Shown here in pieces: positions 11,341 through 23,379 of a stretch of 64,000 bases of DNA. The position numbers and the translations under genes are program-made. The notes beneath the pieces were generated by a model. It saw only the letters and a list, made by a program, of their open reading frames with translations. It did not search any database and had not been told where the DNA came from. Source of the stretch: Platerodrilus igneus (Eukaryota > Arthropoda > Insecta > Coleoptera > Lycidae); NCBI GenBank assembly GCA_036346225.1, contig JARFIW010001368.1:680436-744435 (forward strand), in the 5' to 3' direction. Within the stretch, counting starts at the first letter, position 1. Each line of letters starts with the position of its first letter.

Positions 11341-11550
11341 ACGGTTTAAAACGTCAATTCTTACATTTTAAAGTTCATAAATACATCGCGCAAGCGCGGA
11401 ATAAGCGACGCCACGGGCGGTTGGTAACGCTAATCTTTGTACAGATTTCGGCGCGCCCATCTGTCAATGACGTCACCAATGCACAAATTTAATACGCAAT
11501 TATCGGGAAATATAAATTTATGACAATAGGTTGTACAGCAAAATACTCAC

Positions 11551-11778
11551 ATGAATATGTCCCTGGGTTAAAATTGGCTTCTGTTGAAGTCCATCAGGGC
11601 TACTGAGGGCCCTTTTAAGGCAATTAACGGGGGGTACGCCTAACGTACATCCAAATCGCTCGGACAGGATCTCAGGGCTCCACTCCGGGGTGATTAAAGA
11701 TGGTGCTTGCTCCGGTGCTGTTGGCGGAGCATGGACATCCGGCTCGTTCTTGGGTCGTGGATTACTCCAAGGTCGTAT
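11551..11778 (-). CDS. Candidate host coding exon, 76 codons, phase 0-0
   Basis: The minus strand shows an acceptor-like GGAATTAG before 11778 and a consensus donor CAT|GTGAGT after 11551. The 228 bp between them are an exact multiple of three and open in phase 0 with no stop. Base composition is clearly GC-richer than the flanks. The peptide is rich in Pro (EPDVHAPPTAPEQAPSLI), then SPEILSERFGCTLGVPP. It has no ATG, so simple ORF searches miss it. I do not recognise the protein. It may be an internal exon of a host gene whose next intron holds PLE-A copy 2. Confidence 0.45.
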
Positions 11779-11887
11779 CTAATTCCTATATGTAGCGGAA
11801 CGATAAGGAATAAGTTAATTAGGTAAAGACAAAACAAAGATAAGCAAAAGGAAATCTACATAATAAAAATGAAGATACGATACCAAA

Positions 11888-11970
11888 CACGACCGCCCTT
11901 CTCGATGTTCAAAGGCAAAACGGCCTGACACGACCGCCCTTCTCGATGTTCAAAGGCAAACGGCCACGTT
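11888..11970. repeat. 41-bp tandem duplication
   Basis: CACGACCGCCCTTCTCGATG and the following AAAGGCAAA-CGGCC are repeated at 11888 and 11929, an offset of 41 bp with one indel. Confidence 0.85.
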
Positions 11971-13459
11971 AAAGCGTCTCACGAAAACACTTCTCCCACT
12001 TTTGTTCTTTCACGCGTCGGCGCGAAGTTCCCGCGCGATCTCGCACAAACGCCCTCTGGCGTTACGAAAATATACGCCAAGCCTTTTGAATTTAAATGCG
12101 CGAAAATTTCCGCACATAAAAATTAAGCTAAGACAATGTTTAGTGCCACTTTGGCACGTAACAAGGGACATTCGGTTTATGGACTTTAAGGAAGGCCGTA
12201 CCAGCGAGGTGGCTTAGATTCGCGAAGTATTATGCGTTTTTGGATAGTTTTGGGAATATTAGAGGATTTGATAAGTGCTGAAATTTCCCGTTCAAGCTTT
12301 GAAGTGGAGTCTTTTGTTATAGGAGTGTGTAATATCCAGGAACATTTTTAAATTAATTTAAATTTCAAATAATATTTTCGGCCAATCACAAACAATTCTA
12401 TCTAAAATTTAACCTATCACTGACTAGAATTAAGATAGTTATCCAATCCTAGTTTGATTTTGGGGTGACAATTGACACTTTAAATGAACATAACCTATCA
12501 ACTGATATCTAATATCCCCTGAAATGTAGAAGATTTTAAATTTAGGCGCCAAAGGAAAATTGTTCTAGAAAATTCAAAACCGAAAGTACGTAATAAAATG
12601 TAATTTTTCCTTATATCTATAAAAATATTAATAGGAAATACTTTAGAATATTGCAGAATAACTTAAATTTAATTATAGGGTAATTTCAATTAGCAATGGC
12701 ATTAATAAAAGTGGATTTAAACCATTTACCTAAAAGCACATGTATTGATGAAATACAACTGTGAAATATGTAAGATTTTTAATTGGCTAGAACAATTACG
12801 TGATCAAAGATATATAAATATGGAGAGTGGAGAAACACGACAGACGGCACACAAAGACACACAAAGACAAAAGCTATGAAAGAAAGTACGAGATAAAAAC
12901 TAACTAGCCCACAGCTAATGTGGGGTCGGGTGCAATGTCGTTTAGCAGTATTGGTTATATGGTCGTGTAAATTAAATCGATGGTTAGAGAACAGAGCTAA
13001 TTACTTCGTATGTTTATGACGGGAAGAATAGTGAATGAACGACACAGATAAGTTCGGCGCTTAAAAGAGAATTAAATAGTAATAAATTTAAGTGTAATTC
13101 GACAACGAAATGGGTCGGCTGTAAAGCAGTTAATGGTAGAAAGTGCAGGTTTATTAGCGGCAAAGAAAATGACACTTAACCACACCTATACGGTTCAATT
13201 TTGATTGATTGTGAAAGTTTGGATTTCGGAAGCCCGATTCCAAACCAAGTTGTTACAGCAGTAGGGGAATATCAAAAGTTTCGAGCATAAAATTTATCAA
13301 CACCCGAGTTAAACATTTTCAACCCTGCTGAGAATAAGTTACCTCGGGGCATTGTAGAGAATGGAGCAACAGTGGGTATTGTATACCCGACACAGGTATT
13401 GAGTGAATCTTTGCATACATGATTCGAGAGAACGGACGTGTATTTGCATGCATATATAG

Positions 13460-13493
<34 letters not shown>

Positions 13494-14150
13494 TTTTACA
13501 TGAATATGTTATGGTGCTAGATTAAGGTTGGAATTTTTGAACATTAATATTAACGTTACCGATCATTATTATGAATTTTGTGTAGAATATCAAGAATTAT
13601 TGGCTATGTTTAAGTTGAAGCCAATTTGTTTTAACTGTAGAATTGGCAGTGCTTAGTATAATATTTAACAACCCAGATCAAGGGAACTTTAGTTAAGCAA
13701 GAGATATTGATTTTATTGCATTTGTAACGGGCATTTTTATTAAGTTTAACATTTTACGCTTTTTCTCAACTAGTAAATACCTTTCTGCAATTACTATTTC
13801 TATATTTTATATTTATTAACTCATTCGGCGAATGCGTCGTATTATAAGCGTACTTAAAAATACATCGTTTCTGAGTGGATCGCTGTTTGTATAAAGTAAA
13901 TACTTCCGCATAGTTTTCAGAATTGTATGCAATTTAACTAGTGCGTATTACTTTAAAAGTAGATAATTTGAAGATGAATTTCTCATTAATAAATACATTC
14001 CAAGCAGTAAAGGTTAAACAGCTTGTAATTGATTATAGATTGCATGGTTTTTGTCTGGCCGTCGTATAAATTTAGTTCCTGATGTGGATATACAAGTTTA
14101 GATAAGAGTCGATAAGCGGTTGTAGTAACAACGATGGTATTATGAACAGA
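11971..14150. other. No recognised gene
   Basis: Non-repetitive sequence. A TATA-like GATATATAAATATGG at about 12807 precedes AC-rich repeats (GACACACAAAGACA). No element ends were found. Confidence 0.45.
13461..13491. repeat. (TA)n microsatellite
   Basis: Pure TA run of about 15 units. Confidence 0.92.
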
Positions 14151-14600
14151 TGAGTAGTTTGTGCTTCGTCCCTATATATTGATTACGTTAAAAATACTGT
14201 TTCCTTGTTGCTTTACTAATTGTGTTCTTAGTTGAGTTTTCTGGTGAAGTAAAGTTGTTGATTAACTGTAGAGCAGTTTGAAGTTTGCTCTTCGATCCGA
14301 CAGATTAATTACGTTAAAAAGAGTGTGTGCTGTTTGCTTTGAAAAGAGTCAGATTGTTTTAGGGATACGCGTAGCTTTACTAATTGTTCTTTTTGTTGCT
14401 TTTCTGTTGGAAAAAAAAAGTGATAGAACTTGTTGACTCGACTGCACGTGCTTGTTTTACGGAACATTATTTTAGTGATACGCGTTGCCTTCCTAATTGT
14501 TTTTAGTTGTTTTTTTTGTGAGATAAATGTTTTAAGGAACATTTGACGGACTTGCTTTAGTGATACACGTGCTTTACCCGCTATGGTTCTTTTTAGTTGT
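14150..14600. repeat. Decayed tandem repeats
   Basis: GATTA(A)TTACGTTAAAAA occurs at about 14178 and 14305. TTTTAG[GT]GATACGCGT followed by CTAATTGTT occurs at about 14357 and 14469, with a weaker copy at about 14553. Periods are uneven (~85-130 bp), suggesting an old array. Confidence 0.45.
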
Positions 14601-15672
14601 TTTGTCTATTGATATTTAAAAACTGTGTGTGCAATCTAGTTTCGCGGTCCTGTTCTTCTCAGAGTAGCGCATACTTTGGATTATTTAAATACAGTAATAC
14701 TGTAGTTTCTGAATTTTCTAACAACAAAGAATCTGAAAGGGATCATTACTTGCGCAAATTTCGTCATTTGCGAAATATGGCAGATTGCCGGCTTACAAAG
14801 GTATTGTTTGAAGTTTCTCACTGCTTGTTGGGATGTTTATGAACATAATATACATCTGGTCTCAGTTGGAATTGAACTAGTGCTGCGGAATATTTCGAAA
14901 TTATTGTCTTAGGAAATAGAATTACCAAGAAATTTATTAAGGCTACATAGTTCCGACGCGTGATAATGTCTGCTGCTAACACCAGTGAAATACGTAGGTG
15001 TGATTAGTGTAACGTGTGATAAGTTCCATCGACACCCTCACAGTCAAGGGTGAAGTGCTTCGTTAGTGCAGGACATCGTTGAATCCCACACTTCAGTTGC
15101 AAGGAAGCGTTGCTGAAGGACTTTTGTAAGTTGAACTATTTCCTACTGGTTATTACTTTAAATATCTATCCGTTGCTTTACCATATCTTTGTCGTTCTGA
15201 TACCTTTTACAATAGACTTGCATGCTATTTTAAAACATAAAAAAAAGAAAGAAAAAAAAACAATCAATACTACTGAATTACTCATACAAATTGTGTCTTA
15301 TCTATTTATCTTTTGTCAACATTTTATCTGATTTATGTTTAATTGGTGTGTGAGGAAACGTTTCTGCTACTCCCCAATATTACCTCACTTTGTACTAAAA
15401 ATTGTTGTAATGCTTTTATCGTGATTATATTATATAGTTTATCTAAACAGTTTTATTTACATTCTACAAAGTACTGAATAACTTAGACGTTTCATTGCTG
15501 CTATACTTATTCTTTTTTCAGGTTTGCTTAACTATTTTTCTTGCAGGTATGGTCACTAACTCCTTACCGCCGCATACATTATATGTCAGTCTGCTTTCTA
15601 TAACCCCCCCCCCTACTCCCCGATTGAGTCCGGTCATTTCTTTGATTTTCTTTGTGTTACGTAACATAAATT

Positions 15673-15760
15673 TGGCGCCCAACGTGGCTGCCACGAAAAA
15701 AAAACGTAACAGAAATTTTGGCGCCCAACGTGGGGCCACGAAAAGAAACGTAGCACATTC
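15673..15760 (+). other. Duplicated tRNA-Lys primer-binding-site-like motif
   Basis: TGGCGCCCAACGTGG occurs at 15673 and, extended to TGGCGCCCAACGTGGGGCC, at 15719, with an offset of 46 bp. This is the complement of the tRNA-Lys 3' end used as minus-strand primer by many LTR retrotransposons. It is preceded by GTAACA-rich sequence, but no LTR or gag frame was identified nearby. Confidence 0.5.
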
Positions 15761-16205
15761 AAGTATGTCAATATAGTAAATGTAAATAGTTCTATCACCA
15801 TATTAAAGGTTATTAAATTCATTACTTGATAATGTTAAGATATATATACATATTACAATTAAAAGGGGTTTATTGAAATACATTTAGGTACAGATATTTT
15901 GTAAACTCTTGGGTAAGTTGACTCACCAGTATCGGATTCAGAATTTTAGGTCTATCCACCCTGAGACATGTCCATGTACTCTCCGCTGTAGAGTAGCCGA
16001 AGCGTTTGAAGAAAGTAGAGTCAAGACTATTGGAATAGGTAAGTGGACCCTTATATTGCAATTTTGAACCATAAAAGTGATATAGAGTTGGTGTACTTTA
16101 AATAAATTAATCAAGCCTAAATTTTCGAAGGACCAGTACATAAATACATATGTACACACACGCGTGACAAGTATTTCAATTTATATGTAAATTCAACACA
16201 CTCAC

Positions 16206-16315
16206 CTGAACAAAACACATCACGTTCCAACTGTACTCTCGACACAACACATGACGTCCTTTCGTCTCTAAGGATGGCGGCAAACAGCGCGGAATGTCAG
16301 TTTTCCATGCATCAG
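16206..16315. other. GC-rich segment with splice-site-like signals on both strands
   Basis: Plus strand: AAGGATGGCGG (start-like context, ATG at 16274) opens 14 codons, MAANSAECQFSMHQ, ending at a CAG|GTAACA donor (16315/16316). Minus strand: an open frame reading ILRDERTSCVVSRVQLERD ends at a TTCAG|GTGAGT donor (exon end 16206). Only one of the two, or neither, is likely real. The composition stands out from the AT-rich flanks, as would be expected of a 5' exon or promoter region. Confidence 0.25.
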
Positions 16316-16585
16316 GTAACAAACCACAGCAGGTGGTCGAGAGTGGTGGTTTCACTAAATTAAAATACTAGTCTATCCGCGAACAAAATTTACACCCACA
16401 AATTTACAATATAACCCTATTAATTCTAAACAGTTGGCATTCAATTATACTTATATGTATTAGGTAACTCGTTCCTTGTTTCTTTGACTGTTACGTAGGT
16501 AAGGAAGGAGGGTGAAGTGTTACAAGTGTAGAAACAGTCTTGTAATAATTATCAACGAACTTCGTTCGTTTATGAAATCGATTTG

Positions 16586-16615
16586 TCGTCCGTCTGTCTG
16601 TCCGTCTGTCCGTCC
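16586..16615. repeat. CCGT/CTGT low-complexity run
   Basis: Tetranucleotide-like CGTCCGTCTGTCTGTCCGTC-type run immediately upstream of the 130-bp repeat block. Confidence 0.8.
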
Positions 16616-16750
16616 GAGGCCTTTCTAATGGTCGGACATCAATGTGTGATACATCAATCGATTCAGCTCGGTGTCCAGAGCTTAAGTTTTGATGTCAGTT
16701 AAAATCGGGCCACGGGGGCGCCGTGCCCCCGCGATATTCCGTCGGGAAAA

Positions 16751-17056
16751 AAAAAATTTCAAATAGGTCCAAAATTAATGTGCGATACATATTTGGACTC
16801 CCCTAACAGAGCTGAGTCGAAATATGGTACCCCCCACAAAATCTGACCACGGATACCCGACCCCCGGGAATTAATTTTATCAAAAATTTCAAATAGGTCC
16901 AAAATTAATGTGCGATACATATTTGGACTCCCCTAACATAGCTGAGTCGAAATATAGTACCCCCACAAAATCTGACCACGGATACCCGACCCCCGGAATT
17001 AATTTTTATCAAAAATTTCAAATAGGTCCAAAATTAATGTGCGATACATAAATTGT
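16751..17056. repeat. 130-bp tandem repeat, about 2.3 units
   Basis: AAATAGGTCCAAAATTAATG starts at 16761, 16891 and 17020. Between the starts are near-identical blocks with GGACTCCCCTAACA, CTGACCACGGATACCCGAC and CCCCCGG. The third unit is cut by the PLE fragment at about 17056. Confidence 0.93.
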
Positions 17057-17057
17057 T

Positions 17058-17473
17058 TTAAAGTAAGTCTACATTTGGAAGTTCGTTGCGACAATGCCTT
17101 GCATTTTCAACTTGTTTAATCTTTTCTTTGTATTCTGTACGGTTTAGAATTACAGTCGCATTACCTTTGTCTGCAGGGAGTATAACAATTTTCTTGTTTG
17201 TTCGTAGGTGTTTTAAGGCCGTACTTTCTTGCTTTGTCACATTTTTGTTAGGATTTTTGGCATGTCGGAGACATTCAGTTGTTTCAAAGCGAATTAAGTT
17301 GGCATCGTCTTGGGGTAGAAATCGGATCGCTGATTCTACAGAGCTAATGGTTTCCTCTGCAAGAATTTTTCTGGGTGCAATTGAGAAATTTAGTCCTTTG
17401 GACAGGATATGTAGTTCGTTTTCGTATTGTTGTGATACAGTAGCAATAACCCGGTGCGCCCTTTTTGTGAATT
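17058..17473 (-). pseudogene. PLE N-terminal domain fragment
   Basis: The minus strand is open for 138 codons without an ATG at its start. It contains the PLE N-terminal landmarks LSKGLNFSIAPRK and KIVILPADKGNATVILN, which precede the reverse transcriptase core. It ends at a TAA just after the expected KIKQ.. segment. The opposite-strand frame 17086-17475 is its shadow. It lacks the catalytic core and may derive from the same PLE-A family as 9631-11340. Confidence 0.88.
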
Positions 17474-19739
17474 AAAAAGGTTAAAATTTTACCTCTGCAT
17501 ATAATTTTAATTACCTCGACTAGCTCAGTTTTTTTTTATTACGCACGGAGCTTACGACAATACGACAAACAAAAACTTTAAATTTACTTTTTACCTCTAC
17601 TTCCTGTTTCTTTAAACCAAAACTCCATTAAGCACAATTATTATAATATTCCCAAAAATATTTACAGTGTATGAAATGTTTAAGAATTCTCTAGTTAGTA
17701 AACTTTCTTTTAATAATTGAATAAAAATTAGTAATAATTATCATTTCCAAAGTTAATCAAAAGGTCAGCAAAAATCACCCTTATTATTATTATCTAAAGC
17801 CTCATGAACGTCATACAACTTCTTTAAAAATTTATGTAATTTATAACGTGTATTTAAAAAAACGATCTTTGTTGACCCTCACATCAAATTTTCATGAAAG
17901 CAATTTTTATATTATTCCAATTAGAAATATTCAACAAAATGTTAATTTTTAAATTATTCAGATTAAAAATATACAACGAAATATTCACAAATAAACATAA
18001 TAAAACATTCAGATTGGCTAACCTGTTGTTTCCAGCTCGAATTAGTCCCCACTGCTCCCGTATTGAGCTTAGTGATTTAATACTCCCAACATTGAATCCA
18101 GATCTGCTTTAGATATGGTCTGCATTTTTCTTAGCACCTCTTTAAATTATTTTAGCGTCCTTTGTTAAACTTCCCAGTAATTGATAATTGAATTAAATGC
18201 TTGTTGCATTTCCTCATTGCATCCAATAATTATTCCGAGTCCTTTTTATTAATGTTAATATTAGAATTTAAATTAACAACTTTTAGTTACTTACGTTTTT
18301 AAAGGGTTAAAACGACAAACCACTTTTAATTTTTCACAATTACCATTGTATCATTTATTACTTCACAATAAATCACTTCACGTAAATATTTTCTTTCAAG
18401 TGATGTGAACTAAGCCTTAATTCATGTTGAACCGATTTGTTTACAAATCTGGTCGTATTTAAATAAATTGCCTATCTATTGACAAGCGCAGAGTTCGTTG
18501 TTATTCGTGATTCTTATATACCAGGTTTTTGGGTATTCCTATCGTACTTTATTGTATATTAAAGTTGACGCGTTGATTTCGGCACGTATCATTTCGAGTT
18601 AATTGCATTCATTATCTTAGATTTTCATATTTCTAGATCACGTAGCCCATTGTTTGTCCAAATAAAGTTAGTGAACTTTGATTATATCACCATGCCGTGT
18701 TTGTTTCCAATAAATCAGGTGCTGATTTGATAGTCACGTAGACTTAATACATGATAGACTTAATACAATTTATGCATTAAATTATATGCGTTTGCTATCT
18801 TACGCATTATTAAACCTGCTTGTTTTAATTGGGATTCTTGGCGTAATAATGATGCGTTATCCATGCATGTCGCGTTTCAGCTTTGGTTCATTTGTTTATT
18901 CAAACAAATCTTCAAAAATATTTTTCATTAACTAAATTAATTATGATTATGGTTTATATACAGGTATTACATGTTTTCTTCAGAAAACTGTCTTATTTTC
19001 TGAGCCCTCATGTAATCTATATAAAGTGCGCTAAACTATTGGTCCTAACTACCCCTAAATGACCTTATTAACACAGCAATATATATATATATATATATAT
19101 ATATTGCTATGTACTAACTGGAACTCTCAAACCCCGTCGTTGTTCCGTCCAATAAATACTTGAGATGATAACGCCGTACTCGGTATCAATGGCGTTTTCT
19201 ACTTATAACTCCACCTCTCTGTTTAAATTATCAAATTTCACTCCCACTAATTTTATTATTCTGCCACGGCTAGCTTTTATTATTATTCTACATAAAGTTA
19301 CGATGATCAATTCTTCTTCCTTTTACCCCCCTTTATAATTAACTCTTTGTTTGAATTATAAAATGAAGTTAATTAATTCCATATAATGAAAACAAATATA
19401 ATGTACAGGCTTTGAAAATTATTAAAATACACTTTTCAATCAATCAATATTGTAAGTCTTATTTATCTCAAAAATCATATTCTTTCAAATCAATCTAAAG
19501 TCACCAAAAACTAGTTTTTTATCAAAGAAGCCTGAAACGTTTAAAACCCCTTTATTATATTACGTACTTTCAACGTATGCAAAGTTCGTTGCTGACTCTA
19601 TTGCACTAGTTTATCTCAATTAAGCAAATTCAATATTCAAATTCAAATAGAAAAAAAATGTTTTAAAACTAATCAAGTCTTACCTGCTTTGCGTGCTTCA
19701 TGCTTCTTTATTAATTCTTAAAAATTATCGACGCTTTAA
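17474..19739. other. No recognised gene
   Basis: AT-rich sequence with no transposon domains or convincing exons seen. A (TA)n run lies at 19079-19104. Confidence 0.5.
19079..19104. repeat. (TA)n microsatellite flanked by inverted AGCAAT/ATTGCT
   Basis: TA run of 12-13 units. The flanks AGCA... and ...TGCT make it the centre of a small hairpin. Confidence 0.85.
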
Positions 19740-19894
19740 AATATTATACCATCAATTAGAATTTTCCATGCATTATTATACCATCTATTTGGATCATTAC
19801 CATCGGCCTCAGATTATTATCGTCAGCCTCGAATTTATTATACACCCATTTGAATCATAACCATCGGTCTCAAATCTATTATATTATTACACCT

Positions 19895-20030
19895 CAAATT
19901 ATTCTCACCAGACTCAGAACATTGTCGTCAAAGTTACTTTTATTATCGTCAGCCTCCGAATTATTACCGTCAAACTTAGATTTATTGTCATCCGCCTCTG
20001 GATTATTGTCGTCCCCCTTTGGAGCCGTTA
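19895..20030 (-). other. Asp/Asn-rich reading frame with 42-bp repeat
   Basis: The minus strand encodes two imperfect 14-codon units (EADDNKSKFDGNNS, then EADDNKSNFDDN) within an open run of about 55 codons preceded by YCRLTAPKGDDNNP. Looser related blocks of TTATTRTCGTCAG continue leftwards to about 19740. It may be a low-complexity part of a host or transposon protein, or simply a minisatellite that happens to lack stops. I do not recognise it. Confidence 0.3.
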
Positions 20031-20628
20031 ATCGGCAATAGAAGTTTTCATATTCGTAGTACTATCTGTCACTTAAACAATTTTACTATTAAAATATTAT
20101 TATTACGCGTTACTCTTAGATTCAGAGTAGCGCAGTTTGGCCTTGTTGAGTTGAAACTGAGCTCCGTTATCATTGCTCGCTGTTAATATATGGTTAGATC
20201 CCCCTTTCTATGTGGGCTTGGTTTACTAATCTTAACCAATAGTAGGGGATAAAGAATACTACTATAGTAAGCCTGCTTATCGTAAAAGGCGATTAAAAGG
20301 CGCAGCAAGGGGCAGCAGCCTTGCTGGCTAAAAGATATTGGAGGAGGGTCGGTTGGTCTCGGGCGATCCTCAATAATTTACAAGCTTGTTGGGGGTTGGC
20401 CGTGACGGATACGACTTTTTGCTAAAATCTTTAAAAACTGCGTTGTGGAAAGATATGGGAGCCTACCACAATATTTCCCAGGTGTGCGTGTCTTAAAACA
20501 CGAAATATATATGATGGAGAGCTCACAAGTAAAATTCTTGTCCGGAGGTAAAATACTCCTCATTCGGATCTCCGGGAGGGGTACTTGGGGCTCGTCATCG
20601 TAAGAATATAAAACAACAGTTCGATTTA

Positions 20629-21270
20629 GTGATAGGGACTTGGAATGTAAGGTCATTACTTAGAGTAGATAAGTTAACGAATTTATTAGTCGAAATGAGA
20701 AAGGAAAAGCTGGACATTTTAGGTATTAGTGAGGTGAGATGGCCAGATAGTAATGACTTTTGGAAAGATAATTATAGAATAATTACAACTTCTTCAACTA
20801 ATGGACAGGCAGGGGTAGGAATAGTGTTAGGTAAAAGATTAGGGCATAAAGTTAAAGAGTACTTACAATTTAGTGATAGAATAATTATGGTTAGATTGAG
20901 TACAAAACCCACAGACACTGTTTTAGTACAGGTTTACATGCCAACAACTCAGTACGAGGATGAGGAAGTAGAAAAGGTATACGAGGATATAAATAGTATA
21001 GTGAGAAAAGTAAAAGGAGATGAGAATTTAATAGTTATGGGCGATTTTAATGCGTCAGTGGGAGAAGGTAGTGAGGGAAAAATGGTAGGAAAATTTGGGT
21101 ATGGCAGACGAAATGATAGAGGAGAAAGATTAGTTGAGTTTTGCCAGGAACATAGATTAGTAACTGTAAACACCCTATTCGAAACTGTCGTAGTTATCCA
21201 GGGGCTGACATAGATAGCGATCATAACTTAGTTAAAATGAAGTGTAAACTAAAATTCAAAAAATTGAGAA
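20629..21270 (+). pseudogene. RTE-A endonuclease domain
   Basis: GTWNVRSLL at the start, ILGISEVRW (catalytic Glu region), and MGDFNASVGE are the hallmark blocks of LINE endonucleases, which nick target DNA to prime reverse transcription. After TVNTLF the sequence jumps to RNCRSYPGADIDSDHNLV, in a different frame. The SDH block is present, but the preceding tryptophan/aspartate segment is gone, so an internal deletion of roughly 30 codons is inferred. Confidence 0.9.
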
Positions 21271-23343
21271 AGGGTAAAAGAGAAGGATGGGATCTAGGTA
21301 AGCTTAATGATAGTAGGGTAAAAGAGGAATATAAACAAGTATTAGATAATAAGAGCAAAGAGATAGCTGTAGGAAGGAACGTAGAAAATAGATGGAAAGA
21401 AATAAAACTGACTGTACATGATACAGCAACACAGACTATAGGTAAGAAAAAAATAGAAGCGAGAAAACCGTGGGTAACAAAGGAGATATTAGATTTAATA
21501 GAGAATAAAAGAAAGCTTAAACCTTTCAGAGAAGTGGATAGTGAAAGTAAGCAAAAATATAATACAGTTAGAAATAAGATAGTACATGAGTGTAGAAAAG
21601 CTAGAAATAAATGGATGGAAGAGAACTGTAAGGAATACAAGATGATTTGAGAGTAGGTAAGACAGACAGGGCATACAGGGCAGTTAAAAAGTTTTTGGGA
21701 AGATAGGAAAAATATAATGGTATTAGAGACGAGAATAATGAGCTTCTAATAAATAAAGTTGAGGTAGCAGATAGATGGAAAAGATATTTAGAAGATTTAT
21801 ATAAGGGAGACGATATGGATGAGTTAGAGAACGACCAAGAAGAGGATGTAGAAATAGGGTTCTCAATATTAAGAGAGGAATTTGATAGAGCTGTTCGGAA
21901 TCTTAAACTAAATAAAGCGCCAGGGATAGACGATATTCCCGCAGAATTAATAAAATATGCAAGTCAGAAAACTTTAGATAGATTATATGAACTAGTGAAA
22001 TTAATATATGATACAGGTGAGGTTCCAATAGATTTCGAAAAAATATTATTATCGCAATCCCAAAAAGTCAGGAGCTGATAGGTGTGAGAATTTTAGAACG
22101 GTTAGTTTAACTTCTCATGCTTCCAAAATACTAACAATAATAATTAAAAATAGAGTAGAAGCTTTGACTGAGAATTATTTAGGCGAAGACCAATATGGTT
22201 TTCGTAAAGACAGAGGACTAGAGAACCGATACTAATGATTAGGGTAATTATCGAAAAAGGTTACAAAAAATAAAAGACTCATTTCGCATTTGTAGATTTA
22301 GAAAAAGCATTTGATAGGGTTAATTGGATTGTTATGTTCAGGGTTTTGCAAAAAATAGGAATCTCTCATAGGGATAGAAAAATTATTTACAGTCTATATA
22401 AAAACCAAAGTGTAGTAATTAGATTTGATGAAATAGAAAAGGAAGCTAAGATTAGAAATGGTGTTAGACAGGGTTGTATACTGTCTCCTTGATTTTAATG
22501 TTTATATTGAGGAAGCTTTAAACTTAGCTAGAGAGAGAAAAGAGATAGGTATTAGTGTACAGGGACAGAAAATAGACATGTTACGTTTTGCAGATGATAT
22601 AGCCATTATAGCAGAGTCTAGAAAAGAGTTAGGAGAGTTTTTAAATATTTTAGATGAGATACTACGGAGTAACTATAGTATGAGAATTAACTCGGTAAAG
22701 ACAAAGATAATGACAAGTGAGTTACAGCCTAGTTATAAACCAAAATTAAAAATAGGTAATACCGAGTTAGAGGAGGTAGATGAATTTTGCTATTTAGGTA
22801 GTATAATTACAAAGGATGGACGTAGCAGAAGGGATATAGTAGCTAGAATAGCTCAAGCTAGAAAAATGTTTTTAAAAAAGAAAAACTTACTAATAGCTAA
22901 TAGTATTAGTTTAGATAATAGAAAAGTTTTTAAAGTCGTACGTATGGAGCGTTCTACTATACGGTAGTGAGACTTGGACAATTAAAGAAGTAGATAAGAA
23001 AAGGATAGAAGCTTTTGAAACTTGGTGCTATAGGAGAATGTTAAAGATTAGCTGGACAGATAGAGTAACTAACGAGGAAGTTTATAGAAGGATAGGTGAG
23101 GAACCCTGTATGTGGAAACAATTGAAGGTCAGGAGAGATAGAATGATAGGGCACCAGTTAAGACATGAGGGACTATTTAGTAAAGTCTTAGATTATAGAC
23201 TACCAAATAAAAATAGAGTAGGAAGGCCTAGACAAAGCTATATTAGTCAAATAATTAGAGATTTAGGTTGTGAAGGGTATGTGGACCTTTTTAGATTAGC
23301 TCAGAATAGAAAAGAATTTAGAGCTGCGTCAAACCGACTTTAA
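21237..23343 (+). pseudogene. RTE-A reverse transcriptase and C-terminal region
   Basis: Reverse transcriptase blocks: LNKAPGIDDIPAEL (21905), DQYGFRKDRG (22190), AFVDLEKAFDRVNW (22285), NGVRQGC (22458) and the catalytic MLRFADDIAII (22577). The C-terminal RTE region has CYLGSIITKDGRS, RIEAFETWCYRRMLKISW and GRPRQSYISQI. Frames are broken near 21650, 22080, 22240, 22490 and 22967, so there is no intact ORF. The two-domain order and C-terminal motifs place it with the RTE/BovB clade. Confidence 0.9.
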
Positions 23344-23379
23344 GTAAGTTCGAAAACAAAACAAAAAAAATAAAATCAG

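Noticed and set aside
15495..15776. 93-codon plus-strand frame ending in the primer-binding-site-like repeats
   Set aside because: Runs through a poly-C tract and the 46-bp duplication; composition is not protein-like.
17086..17475. 129-codon plus-strand frame
   Set aside because: It is the antisense shadow of the PLE N-terminal fragment, whose minus-strand frame has clear family motifs.
21221..21640. 139-codon minus-strand Leu/Phe/Ser-rich frame
   Set aside because: Antisense of the RTE-A linker region.
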